A stretch of 64,000 bases of DNA from Thalassomonas actiniarum (GTDB lineage Bacteria; Pseudomonadota; Gammaproteobacteria; Enterobacterales; Alteromonadaceae), in assembly GCF_000948975.2 (NCBI RefSeq), contig NZ_CP059735.1, positions 5,082,603 to 5,146,602 on the forward strand, read 5' to 3'. A program made the translations under genes and the position numbers. Under the pieces are notes generated by a model. The model had not been told where the DNA came from. It saw only the letters and a list, made by a program, of their open reading frames with translations, and made no database searches. This document shows positions 53,308 through 61,136 of this stretch, in pieces (the first letter of the stretch is position 1; each line of letters begins with the position of its first letter).

Positions 53308-55608
53308 TTACTCCTGAACTTTTTTCGCTTTGGAATTATCAATCGCCATCAACAGCGGCGGTAAAAATAAGAAATCAACGACAAGGGCTATAAAGATGGT
53401 CGTTGCAGTTAACAAGCCCATATCGGCATTCATTTTAAAAGTTGACTGCGCCAGCACGCTAAACCCGGCCACCAGTACAAAAGTTGTGATCCATAAGGCA
53501 CGGCCAACATTATCAAAGGCATAATGCACGGCTTTTTTACTGTCGAGGTTTTTATCACGACGGGCATGTAAATACTTACTTAAGAAATGCACGGTATCAT
53601 CAACCACGATACCTAAGGTCATACCGATCACCACAGACATGCCAAGACCCACCTGGCCGTCGTAAAGCCCCCATAAACCAAAACCAACGGCGGCGGGGAT
53701 CATGTTAGGCAATAAACTAATGGCACCGTAACGCCAGCTACGCAGGGCAACCCCCAGCAACACAGAAATCAGCACCAATGCCAAGCTAGTTCCCAGCAAC
53801 ATGCTGAAAATATTACGCTGACCGATATGGGCAAACATCAGGCTCGGGCTGGCAACATCCATTTTATACTGGGGCGCATGCTCGGCAAACCAGGCATTAA
53901 TTTCCCCTTCAAGGGTTACCAGCTCGTTACTGGTCAGGTTTTTAAAGGTGGCAATAATACGGGTGGCAGACTTATCGACATCCAGCTGGTTATTAAGGTC
54001 CAGGCCATATGGCAGGGACATTTCATATAACAGCAGGTATTGCGCCGACATTTCCTGACTGTCCGGTAATTTATACCAGCTCGGATCGTCTGCGTGCATG
54101 TTCTTATTTAACCGCTTTAAGGTATCGGTAATGGTATTAACATGATCGGTTACCGGCAGCTGACGCAACCAGTCGCTAAAATCCGAAATCGTCCGTAAAT
54201 ATTCAGGATCGTTGATACCGCTCGGAGTCTGCGTTTGCACCGAAACTTCCATCAGCATCATGCCGGACAGGTTGTCCGACATAAAGTCGGTTGATGCCCT
54301 AAACGGCACGCTTTCATCAAAGTATTTAACAAAATCGTCGTTTAATTCATTGTTGGGAATAAAAAACGCCGAAGCGATAATGATGGCGCTGGTCAGCGGC
54401 AATAATAAACGACGCCTGTTGATCACTAAGTCGGCAAGCGACGCCATTTTATCTTTACGGCCATTTTTCTGTTGTTTCACTTTCACCGGCAATACCGTCA
54501 GCAAGGCCGGGAAGATGGTCATAGAAAAAACAAAAGCAAGCATAACGCCAATGGCTACCAGGTTGCCCAAATCACGAAACGGCGGTGAATCGGAAAAGTT
54601 CATGCTTAAAAAACCGATAGCCGTGGTGGCACTGGTTAAGAAAATCGGCTGCAGGTTAATGCGTAAACTCGTGGCAATGGCGCTGCGCTTATCCGCTCCC
54701 TGGCGCATCTCGTAAAACATAGAGGTGAGAATATGAATACAATCTGCCACTGCCAACGTCAGGATCATGGTCGGCGCCGAAGAAGAAGGCCCGCTCAGAT
54801 AAAAACCCAACCAGCCGGCCAGGCCCATGGTCGTTACGATACTGACGGCGATGACCAGGATAGTGGCAAAGGTGCCGGTAATCGTTCTCAGTAAGAAGCC
54901 GATAGTGATGATCACCACTAAAAACATCAGCGGGATCAAGGTCGCACTATCGTTTAACGAAGCTTCACCAAAGGCACTGTTCATCATCACCATACCGGAC
55001 AAATAAACTTCGGTGCCTGGATTATCCGCCAGGAACTTGGCTTTGATCTCCCGGACAAAAGTCGCCACTTCCGGTACTTCTGCGATCGGATCTATGCCGG
55101 GTAGCTGTACGGTAACATTAACCACGGAAACATGGCCGCTGGGTGAGATGATCTTGTTGACCAGCAGAGGTTCGTTCAGGGCAACCTCCTTGATTTTCGC
55201 CAGTTTAGCCGGAGTTAACCTTTGCGGGTTCATCACCAGATCTTCAACGATCATGTCGTCTTCTTCGGCGAAGGTATACTGAAAGTTAGTAACCGAATCT
55301 ACCCGGGTAGAATAAGGCACCTGCCAGCTTTCTTTGGTCAGCTGTTTTAGCGCCGCCAGGTGCTCGGCAGTAAAAATAGTATCTCCTTTGGGCACCACAA
55401 TAAAAGAGACACTGTCGCTTTTACTGTAAACCTTTTGCATGGTTTCAAATGCCATTAACTGGGGATTTTCTTCACCGAAAAATATCCGGTAATCATTTTT
55501 AAAAACCAGCTTCTGAGCCCCGCCTGCCGCGGTAACCACCAATGCCAGACAAACTAAAATCACCCATATAGGATGTTTGCCGACAAAGTTGAAAAACTTC
55601 TCTCTCAT
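53308..55608 (-). CDS. MMPL/RND-family inner-membrane transporter
   Basis: A 766-residue transporter with 12 expected transmembrane segments in two halves, each with a large periplasmic loop after the first helix. The sterol-sensing-like helical bundles are seen around TMILTLAVADCIHILTSMFY (near residue 285) and GMSVVIGMTLGIVVDDTVHF (near residue 660), which hold the proton-relay acidic residues. Members of this group export lipids or hydrophobic compounds. The ATG at 55608 has GGAGAGGG just before it; the in-frame ATG at 55620 overlaps that site. First gene of the operon with the LolA-like and barrel genes, under an operator shared with the upstream tetR. Confidence 0.92.
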   Translation of the reverse strand: MREKFFNFVGKHPIWVILVCLALVVTAAGGAQKLVFKNDYRIFFGEENPQLMAFETMQKVYSKSDSVSFIVVPKGDTIFTAEHLAALKQLTKESWQVPYSTRVDSVTNFQYTFAEEDDMIVEDLVMNPQRLTPAKLAKIKEVALNEPLLVNKIISPSGHVSVVNVTVQLPGIDPIAEVPEVATFVREIKAKFLADNPGTEVYLSGMVMMNSAFGEASLNDSATLIPLMFLVVIITIGFLLRTITGTFATILVIAVSIVTTMGLAGWLGFYLSGPSSSAPTMILTLAVADCIHILTSMFYEMRQGADKRSAIATSLRINLQPIFLTSATTAIGFLSMNFSDSPPFRDLGNLVAIGVMLAFVFSMTIFPALLTVLPVKVKQQKNGRKDKMASLADLVINRRRLLLPLTSAIIIASAFFIPNNELNDDFVKYFDESVPFRASTDFMSDNLSGMMLMEVSVQTQTPSGINDPEYLRTISDFSDWLRQLPVTDHVNTITDTLKRLNKNMHADDPSWYKLPDSQEMSAQYLLLYEMSLPYGLDLNNQLDVDKSATRIIATFKNLTSNELVTLEGEINAWFAEHAPQYKMDVASPSLMFAHIGQRNIFSMLLGTSLALVLISVLLGVALRSWRYGAISLLPNMIPAAVGFGLWGLYDGQVGLGMSVVIGMTLGIVVDDTVHFLSKYLHARRDKNLDSKKAVHYAFDNVGRALWITTFVLVAGFSVLAQSTFKMNADMGLLTATTIFIALVVDFLFLPPLLMAIDNSKAKKVQE

Positions 55609-55621
55609 TGCCCTCTCCATT

Positions 55622-55636
55622 GTGACGAATCGTCAC
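55622..55636. promoter_or_regulatory. TetR operator before the MMPL operon
   Basis: GTGACGA-A-TCGTCAC, a perfect dyad with 7-base arms, sits just upstream of the ribosome site of the MMPL gene. The same TGACGA-N-TCGTCA motif is found upstream of the tetR gene. Confidence 0.75.
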
Positions 55637-55680
55637 TATACTCTGTAAAAAAAACGGCTTTTACACCGCGTTATTCTTTG

Positions 55681-55754
55681 TTTTTCACATGTAAGGCTTG
55701 TACGAATTTCGTACAAAATATTATCTTAACTCGTACCGCTTGTCATGTGAAAAA
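55681..55754. repeat. Nested inverted repeats between tetR and the MMPL operon
   Basis: Outer arms TTTTTCACATG (55681-55691) and CATGTGAAAAA (55744-55754) are perfect 11-mers. Inside is the palindrome TTGTACGAA-T-TTCGTACAA (55698-55716). No T run on either side, so not a simple terminator. It may be part of the operon promoter or a tiny element remnant. Confidence 0.55.
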
Positions 55755-55759
55755 TGCTA

Positions 55760-56512
55760 TTAAAAATTAAGTTCACGCCCCAGGGCTTTTATCCTCGCCA
55801 ACTCCTCGCCAAAGACTTCTTCCAAGGCTTTTTTCAGGCTGGCTTTATAATCTTTTTCAAAACTCAGCGGCGCCCACTGCATACCGTCGAGCAATAAGTT
55901 ATTCTGGTTGAACAGCTCCCGCTCCACCACAAGTCCCATACGGCCACTGCATGACTCCAGTTCATCCGCCAGCAAAGAGATCACTCCGTATCCCAGCGAC
56001 CAGTTGGAAAAACAAATTTGTTGCATATCCATGTGAGGGGGCAAGGTAAAACTCTGGTCGGCAATAGCCTCTTCAATCAGGCCAAAAAAGATCCCCATCA
56101 GCTTCATTTCCAGCTGTTCCTGCTCTTGCACCCGTTTTTGTGTGGACTTCTCATAAACATTGGGGCTTTTTGCACAAATAGCCGATTGAAACAAGGCAGG
56201 ATGTAAAATGGCATAGATCAGGTAAGAAAAGTTGATCAGCAACATACGCTCACGGGCACAGCCGGGATACTGAGAAGCCCGGAAAAATAAATCAGACATA
56301 ATAGTGATGGCTTGGTTACCTATCGCCAGCAACAAGTCTTCTTTACCGGTAAAGTGTTTGTATACTGTGCCTTTGGAATAAGAGACTTCTGCCACCACCT
56401 TATCCATGGTGACATTGGCCACCCCCAGGCGGGCAATTAAGGCAATAGCCGCATCAATAATTTCTTGCTCCCGGGCCTGCAAGCTGTGTTCATCTAATAT
56501 TTTTGGTGCCAT
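55760..56512 (-). CDS. TetR/AcrR family regulator of the MMPL operon
   Basis: A 250-residue regulator. The DNA-binding domain (about residues 15-62) has the helix-turn-helix TMDKVVAEVSYSKGTVYKHF. The C-terminal ligand domain is long for the family and ends in an Arg/Lys/Glu-rich helix. The gene lies directly upstream of, and on the same strand as, the MMPL operon. A TGACGA-N-TCGTCA dyad occurs both before this gene (one perfect, one degenerate copy) and before the MMPL gene, so it probably represses both (inference). The ligand is unknown, perhaps a fatty acid or other lipid. Confidence 0.92.
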   Translation of the reverse strand: MAPKILDEHSLQAREQEIIDAAIALIARLGVANVTMDKVVAEVSYSKGTVYKHFTGKEDLLLAIGNQAITIMSDLFFRASQYPGCARERMLLINFSYLIYAILHPALFQSAICAKSPNVYEKSTQKRVQEQEQLEMKLMGIFFGLIEEAIADQSFTLPPHMDMQQICFSNWSLGYGVISLLADELESCSGRMGLVVERELFNQNNLLLDGMQWAPLSFEKDYKASLKKALEEVFGEELARIKALGRELNF

Positions 56513-56561
56513 AAAGGATCTTTTACCATGTTGTCGTCATTTTTGATTACCGATATATAAA

Positions 56562-56588
56562 TGACGATTCGTCAGTGACGTTTCGTCG
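56562..56588. promoter_or_regulatory. Tandem TetR operators upstream of tetR
   Basis: TGACGA-T-TCGTCA (56562-56574, perfect) and TGACGT-T-TCGTCG (56576-56588, 10 of 12 symmetric positions as in the motif) lie 14 bases apart, about 50-76 bases before the tetR start. The rest of the 309-base interval to yegD shows nothing further that I can name. Confidence 0.72.
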
Positions 56589-56821
56589 ATAATAAATTTA
56601 TGATGAAATAATGTCAATCACAAGATAATAAAAAACTCCCCTATCTCCCGTATTAAATTTTGCTTTACGGCTAATAGATTGATTAATAAAACGACTTTTT
56701 TAGCGGTTTATCTCCCCCGTTAAAACAGCCTTTTTCTTTAAGGTGAAAATCCCCTTACCCTTGCTTATCACCGCTTTTCCCCGTATGCTACGCGGCTTTT
56801 TTGCAAACCGGAGAGGAAAAA

Positions 56822-58189
56822 ATGTTAGGTTTTGATTACGGTACTTCGAACTGCGCCCTGGGGATCATGTCGGGCGATAAACCTGAGCTCATCTCATTAG
56901 CCGATCACGGCACCTATATGCCTTCCTCATTATATGCCCCCAGCAGGGAAGTGATTGTTAACTGGTTACAGCAACAGTTAAGCCCGGATGCTAAAGCAGA
57001 GTTTTCCGGTTTAAGGCGCTTCCAGTTACAAAAAGGCCAGAGCATGTTACGCGAGCTGGCGCTCGATGATATTCCCGGCGATTTATTTTTTGGCAAGCAG
57101 GCACTTGCCCGCTACCTCGAAGACCCGTCGGAAGGCTATTATATCAAGTCCCCTAAATCTTTTCTCGGCGCCAGCGGCCTCAAACCCCAGCAAATCGCCC
57201 TGTTCGAAGATATCGTCGCGGCGATGATGACCCATGTGAAGCAATTGGCGGAGCAGGCTCTTCAGCAGGACTTGCACCAGGTGGTGATCGGCCGGCCGGT
57301 AAATTTCCAGGGATTAAAAGGCGAAGAAAGCAATAAGCAGGCAATTGATGTGCTCACCAATGCCGCCAAACGGGTCGGTTACCGGGATATAGAATTCCAG
57401 TTCGAACCCATTGCCGCCGGGTTTGAGTTTGAGGCTAGCCTTGAGCGGGAAACCCGGGTATTAGTCGTGGATATCGGCGGCGGGACCACCGACTGCTCTA
57501 TGCAGCTGATGGGCCCACAGCTGATGCCAAACCTGGACAGGAGTCCGCATTTACTCGGCCACAGCGGGCAACGTATCGGCGGAAATGATTTTGATATCCA
57601 GCTGGCGCTTAAAGGCATTATGCCGCAGCTGGGCATGGACAGCTTACTTAAAAGCGGCAAGCCTATGCCGGTTAACAGCTACCGTGAAGCCGTGGCCATC
57701 AACAATATCAATGCCCAGACAGAATTTTACAGCGGAGCTAACGGCCGCTTCCTGCAGCAGCTGAAACGTGACGCCGAACAACCCGAGCTGGTCGAACACT
57801 TGATACAAGTACATCAGGAAAAACTCAGTTACCAATTAGTCAACAGCGCCGAGCAGGCAAAAATAGCCCTGAGCGACTGTGATAACGACAAAATTGCGCT
57901 GGACTATCTCAATAACCGAAACAAGGATGAAACCGCTGATGTCAGCCGGCTACTGCTACTCGATGCTGCCAAGCGGGAACTGGGCAGCATATGTGAATTA
58001 ATGCAAGATACTGTGAAACAGGCCGGTTGTCAGCCGGATGCCATTTTTGTCACCGGCGGTACGGCAAAGTCCCCGGTGTTAAGAGAACATTTACAAGCCC
58101 AATACCCCGACAGCCAGTTTATTATCGGAGATAATTTTGGCAGTGTGACCGCAGGTCTCACCCGCTGGTCCCAAAGAATATTTTCTTAA
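56822..58189 (+). CDS. yegD: Hsp70-family molecular chaperone YegD
   Basis: A 455-residue actin-fold ATPase close to E. coli YegD (about 450). Visible motifs: phosphate-1 loop FDYGTSNCALG at residues 4-14, KSPKSFLGASGLKPQQIALF near residue 108, VIGRPVNFQGL near 156, phosphate-2 loop VVDIGGGTTDCS near 220, GHSGQRIGGNDFDI near 254 and the adenosine motif FVTGGTAKSPVL near 414. It has no substrate-binding C-terminal domain like DnaK. The client is unknown. The ATG at 56822 has GGAGAGG and opens the conserved N-terminus; the TTG at 56801 is not needed. Single gene. Confidence 0.93.
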   Translation: MLGFDYGTSNCALGIMSGDKPELISLADHGTYMPSSLYAPSREVIVNWLQQQLSPDAKAEFSGLRRFQLQKGQSMLRELALDDIPGDLFFGKQALARYLEDPSEGYYIKSPKSFLGASGLKPQQIALFEDIVAAMMTHVKQLAEQALQQDLHQVVIGRPVNFQGLKGEESNKQAIDVLTNAAKRVGYRDIEFQFEPIAAGFEFEASLERETRVLVVDIGGGTTDCSMQLMGPQLMPNLDRSPHLLGHSGQRIGGNDFDIQLALKGIMPQLGMDSLLKSGKPMPVNSYREAVAINNINAQTEFYSGANGRFLQQLKRDAEQPELVEHLIQVHQEKLSYQLVNSAEQAKIALSDCDNDKIALDYLNNRNKDETADVSRLLLLDAAKRELGSICELMQDTVKQAGCQPDAIFVTGGTAKSPVLREHLQAQYPDSQFIIGDNFGSVTAGLTRWSQRIFS

Positions 58190-58209
58190 AGATAAGATCA
58201 TTTAAAAAA

Positions 58210-58237
58210 GCTTCCCTATAGCAACTTATGGGGAAGC
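58210..58237. other. Stem-loop downstream of yegD
   Basis: GCTTCCC and GGGAAGC arms around 14 bases. The T run is on the minus-strand side, where no gene needs it, so terminator function for yegD is unclear. The 303-base interval 58190-58492 otherwise holds only the palindrome at 58416-58431. Confidence 0.4.
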
Positions 58238-58415
58238 AAGTTTACGCTTTGCCGCTGTCCTGCCGGCACAGGCTATGCCTCTTGCCCTCAGCCACCTTGT
58301 TAATATTTTGTTCTTTATTGGTAAAGCAGATGAGAATCAAAAAATATACTGTTTTTGTGTTTTTTCCACACAACTTTTACAATTTCTAACATTTTCATAA
58401 ACTTAAACGCTAGCA

Positions 58416-58431
58416 TATTTCGTACGAAATA
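58416..58431. promoter_or_regulatory. Perfect 16-bp palindrome upstream of the acidic barrel gene
   Basis: TATTTCGTACGAAATA lies 62 bases before the ATG, where an operator would be expected. The half-site GTACGAA also forms the palindrome at 55698-55716. Confidence 0.55.
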
Positions 58432-58492
58432 CTTAGTATGCACCCGTCATTTTTAACACTGACAATGTCAGACTACAATCAGGAATGCATTT

Positions 58493-59305
58493 ATGAAATT
58501 ATTACCTATTGCCGCCTTGTTATTAACCGGCACTTCCCTTTTAGCCAGCACCGGAGTCCACGCTGAGGATTACCAGTCTTTTTCTTCCGTTTCATACAGT
58601 GACTTAGATACCAAATATAACGACAGCGATGCTTTTTCCCTCGACACCCGTTATTACTTCGACAAAAAGTCAACTTTAGGGCCGCTGGATGAGTTCGAAT
58701 ATATCAATAAAACCAGCAATGTATTTGGCAGTTTCGTCGATACCGATTTCAACAAAACTTTCACCTTAGGCGGCGAAGCCTTTATCGACAAGCTATTAGT
58801 CGGTGCGACCTATCACTATAGCGACTTTGACCATGGCGGTAGCGACGATACTTATAGCCTGAGCTTAGGTTATTTGATCTCTGATGATTTTTTAGTCAAG
58901 GTCGTTAAAGATGACAATAACGACGAATATCTGTTTTCTGCCTCATATAACCATCAGATTAATGACAGTGATTATATCGGTTTTACTTACTCTACCGATG
59001 ATGATACTGATGTTCAGACCCTGTCATCAAAATACTTCACCGATTTGGGGCAAGGCCGTTACCTGACTGCAGAAGTCTCTTTCAGTGATATTGACGATGC
59101 CGACAATGACCTGGCAGGCCGTGTGGAATATTTCTTCAACAGCCACACCTCAATGGCAGCCAGCTACAATGACGACGATGACTACTCTGTCGGCGCCAAG
59201 CATTACTTCAACAAAAACTACGCCTTAGGCGCCAGTTACCAAAGCAATACCGACAGTGACATCGATTACGACCTGTACACTATCGACTTTACTGCTCAGT
59301 TCTAA
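58493..59305 (+). CDS. Putative porin, acidic outer-membrane beta-barrel
   Basis: A 270-residue protein with a signal peptide (cleavage after GVHA near residue 24). The mature part is strongly acidic (many DD and DSD turns) with alternating hydrophobic residues, about 12-14 predicted strands and a C-terminal TIDFTAQF with final phenylalanine, the BAM recognition signature. Repeated units such as YSDLDTKY, YHYSDFDHGG and SFSDIDDADND suggest a strand-hairpin repeat. I recognise it only as a putative porin of the Alteromonadales type. The 16-bp palindrome upstream may control it. Confidence 0.8.
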   Translation: MKLLPIAALLLTGTSLLASTGVHAEDYQSFSSVSYSDLDTKYNDSDAFSLDTRYYFDKKSTLGPLDEFEYINKTSNVFGSFVDTDFNKTFTLGGEAFIDKLLVGATYHYSDFDHGGSDDTYSLSLGYLISDDFLVKVVKDDNNDEYLFSASYNHQINDSDYIGFTYSTDDDTDVQTLSSKYFTDLGQGRYLTAEVSFSDIDDADNDLAGRVEYFFNSHTSMAASYNDDDDYSVGAKHYFNKNYALGASYQSNTDSDIDYDLYTIDFTAQF

Positions 59306-59343
59306 CAGCAAAACGCTTGATGGTTACGCCGATATGGCATAAA

Positions 59344-59374
59344 GAAAAAGCCAGTTATCCCGGATAACTGGCTT
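59344..59374. terminator. Terminator between the barrel gene and the first DUF6289-like gene
   Basis: AGCCAGTTATCC and GGATAACTGGCT arms (12 bases) with one central base. On the minus strand five T residues follow, so it best serves the minus-strand gene ending at 59470; it may also stop the barrel transcript. Confidence 0.7.
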
Positions 59375-59469
59375 AAATCATTAACGGCTTCCCGGCTTAA
59401 CCCGGCTGTTTATTTTCAGGACCAGCCCGGATATAAGCCAGTCCTCATTAAACCAGGAAAAATCTTTGC

Positions 59470-59718
59470 TTAACGGCGAATCCCACCGCCAGCACAAGAC
59501 TCAGAGCCGACAATCCTCATATAAGACGTTACCGTTCCTGTGGTATAGCTGCTATTAGTACACTGGTTAACAACCCTCTCTCCGACAACCGTTGAATAGC
59601 TGGCATCCGAATAGAAAGCAAATTCTAAAATAGAAAATGCGGCATAGGCATAAGACGCGCCAAAAATGGTTGCACCGGTCAAGCCGATTGAAATAAGTTT
59701 TTTTAAAGATGTTTGCAT
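59470..59718 (-). CDS. Small secreted DUF6289-like protein, paralog A
   Basis: An 82-residue protein with a signal peptide (KKLISIGLTGATIFGASYAYA, cleavage after residue 26). The mature part, about 56 residues, has FAFYSDASYSTVVGERVVNQ, then VTSYMRIVG, with two cysteines near residues 53 and 75 that could form a disulfide. The YYSDA-x-(T/S)TxVG pattern is that of DUF6289, small secreted proteins of unknown function. It is 208 bases from paralog B on the same strand and has its own hairpin leader and terminator. AAAGGG precedes the ATG. Confidence 0.78.
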   Translation of the reverse strand: MQTSLKKLISIGLTGATIFGASYAYAAFSILEFAFYSDASYSTVVGERVVNQCTNSSYTTGTVTSYMRIVGSESCAGGGIRR

Positions 59719-59770
59719 AGGTTAACCCTTTTATTGTTATTAACATTAACCAGGATTAGAAAACGAAGGT

Positions 59771-59787
59771 CCGGTCTTTCCGACCGG
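59771..59787 (-). other. Hairpin in the leader of paralog A
   Basis: On the minus strand CCGGTC-GGAAA-GACCGG forms a stable 6-bp hairpin about 55 bases before the start codon, flanked by GGTAGCGAACC and GAAGG-type sequence. It could be an RNA regulatory element. No known riboswitch class was recognised. Confidence 0.4.
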
Positions 59788-59866
59788 GTTCGCTACCACA
59801 ACTCACCTGAAAATTAACATTAATATAACAACTTAACTTTGTAAACCTTCTATTTAAAACAAACTA

Positions 59867-59896
59867 TAAAAAAGCCAGTCCTGGATAAGACTGGCT
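59867..59896 (-). terminator. Intrinsic terminator of paralog B
   Basis: AGCCAGTC and GACTGGCT arms with an 8-base loop, followed on the minus strand by six T residues, 30 bases past the stop. Its stem start resembles the terminator of paralog A. Confidence 0.88.
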
Positions 59897-59926
59897 GAAT
59901 ACACAACAAGTGTTTATGCGTTTTAG

Positions 59927-60175
59927 TTAAAACTCATTGCCACCGCACATTTCCATACCAACAAGTCTTACATAAGAAGTGACTTGGCCACTCGAATAAG
60001 TGGTTCCACGACATTGGTTAACCACTTTTTCGCCAACAGGCGTTGAATAACTTGCATCAGAATAATAAACGAATTCTTTAATATAGCCGGAACTTGCTGC
60101 ATAGGCATAAGAAGCTGCTGAAAGTGTAATACCTGTTAACGCGATGGCTGCAATTTTCTTTAAATTTGATTTCAT
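59927..60175 (-). CDS. Small secreted DUF6289-like protein, paralog B
   Basis: An 82-residue protein with a signal peptide (IAAIALTGITLSAASYAYA, cleavage after residue 26). The mature part has KEFVYYSDASYSTPVGEKV, VNQC, VTSYVRLVG and a second cysteine near residue 77. It clearly matches paralog A (shared YSDASYST, VGE, VVNQC, VTSY and VG) and so arose by tandem duplication. AAAAGGA before the ATG is the ribosome site. The DUF6289 function is unknown; a secreted disulfide mini-protein is the best description. Confidence 0.78.
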   Translation of the reverse strand: MKSNLKKIAAIALTGITLSAASYAYAASSGYIKEFVYYSDASYSTPVGEKVVNQCRGTTYSSGQVTSYVRLVGMEMCGGNEF

Positions 60176-60201
60176 TGTTATTCCTTTTATTTTTTTAGAA
60201 A

Positions 60202-60235
60202 ATTTAAAGGCTTGATGACTGTCAAACCTTTAAAT
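60202..60235. repeat. Inverted repeat in the leader of paralog B
   Basis: ATTTAAAGG-C-TTGA and TCAA-A-CCTTTAAAT make a 13-bp stem with one mismatch, 27 bases before the start codon on the minus strand. It may be an operator or a leader hairpin. Confidence 0.5.
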
Positions 60236-60257
60236 CACCCTAATGCAGTTGCCAACC

Positions 60258-60289
60258 ATTGTAAATAAAAATTACATTTTATTTACAAT
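60258..60289. repeat. 13-bp perfect inverted repeat between paralog B and the binding-protein gene
   Basis: ATTGTAAATAAAA and TTTTATTTACAAT with a 6-base spacer. It lies just beyond the end of the binding-protein gene and upstream of paralog B. It is too AT-rich for a good terminator and is a candidate operator or promoter part. Confidence 0.5.
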
Positions 60290-60311
60290 AAGGAAGCAAG
60301 AAGACACCTTA

Positions 60312-61031
60312 TTATCTTCCTGTTTGCTGGAAAAAAACCTCCCTTACCTGCTCGACAATTTCTGGCGGTGTCTTCAGGCTAAAAGCCATGCAATTATCGG
60401 CAACCGTATCTGTATCCATCTCAAAAACCGGCGTCACCCGCTCAAAGTTATAACCTATGTCCTGTAACCTCATTTGCATGGTATGACTGGATTCAACAAT
60501 AAAATCCACCCTTTTCTCGATCAGCTTACGCAAATTAATGTCGTAGTTAGGCGTGATGTCCAGTTGTTTATTTTCTTTAAAACCATGCTCAAGCAAATAT
60601 TGATAGCCATACTCTTCTTTGGTGATCCCTATGGTATATTGCTTAAGATCTTCCAAGGTCTTGACCTTAATATCTTTTCTACTGGACAAAGCATAAAAAT
60701 ACATGGGATGTGTCGGCAATAACGGGCAAAGCCATTGAAATTTTGACTCCCGCTCTTTGGAGCGGTATATGGAATAGATCAAAACATTCTTTTGCGTAAG
60801 CGCCATCTTATAGGCGCGTACCCAGGGATAAAGATTAATGCGGTATTCAAGCCCCGCTTTATCCAGCACAGTGCGGACTTTCTCTGTCGCTATCCCGCCG
60901 ACAGTGCCATCGGGTAATAGGAAACTATAAGGGGGCCAGTCTTCGGTAACAACTTCAAGGGGTTCCCGGGCACAGGCGGCTGAAATAAATTGCAGGGAAA
61001 AAATGACTATAAAGGCGCTATTTTTTAACAT
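60312..61031 (-). CDS. Periplasmic solute-binding protein, family 3-like
   Basis: A 239-residue protein with a signal peptide (cleavage near residue 21, AACA). It starts with REPLEVVTEDWPPYSFLLPD, the typical first strand of polar-amino-acid-binding proteins, then GGIATEKVRTVLDKAG and LEDLKQYTIGITKEEYGYQY near residue 130. Cysteines near 101 and 214 could pair. It is an orphan without permease genes and differs from the one at 44800-45549. It is on the same strand as, and upstream of, the DUF6289-like genes, but a long inverted repeat separates them. Confidence 0.82.
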   Translation of the reverse strand: MLKNSAFIVIFSLQFISAACAREPLEVVTEDWPPYSFLLPDGTVGGIATEKVRTVLDKAGLEYRINLYPWVRAYKMALTQKNVLIYSIYRSKERESKFQWLCPLLPTHPMYFYALSSRKDIKVKTLEDLKQYTIGITKEEYGYQYLLEHGFKENKQLDITPNYDINLRKLIEKRVDFIVESSHTMQMRLQDIGYNFERVTPVFEMDTDTVADNCMAFSLKTPPEIVEQVREVFFQQTGR

Positions 61032-61136
61032 CTATCCCCCGCAGGTGAAGCCGTATCATCAACCTAAATGCACAAGCAATTATTTATAACCTTATTTTTA
61101 CCCGTCAACAAGGATAAAAACCGAGATAAGCGAAAA

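Noticed and set aside
59740-59830. Known riboswitch (cyclic di-GMP type) before DUF6289-like paralog A
   Set aside because: The hairpin is clear, but the conserved core of that or any other class I know is not present.
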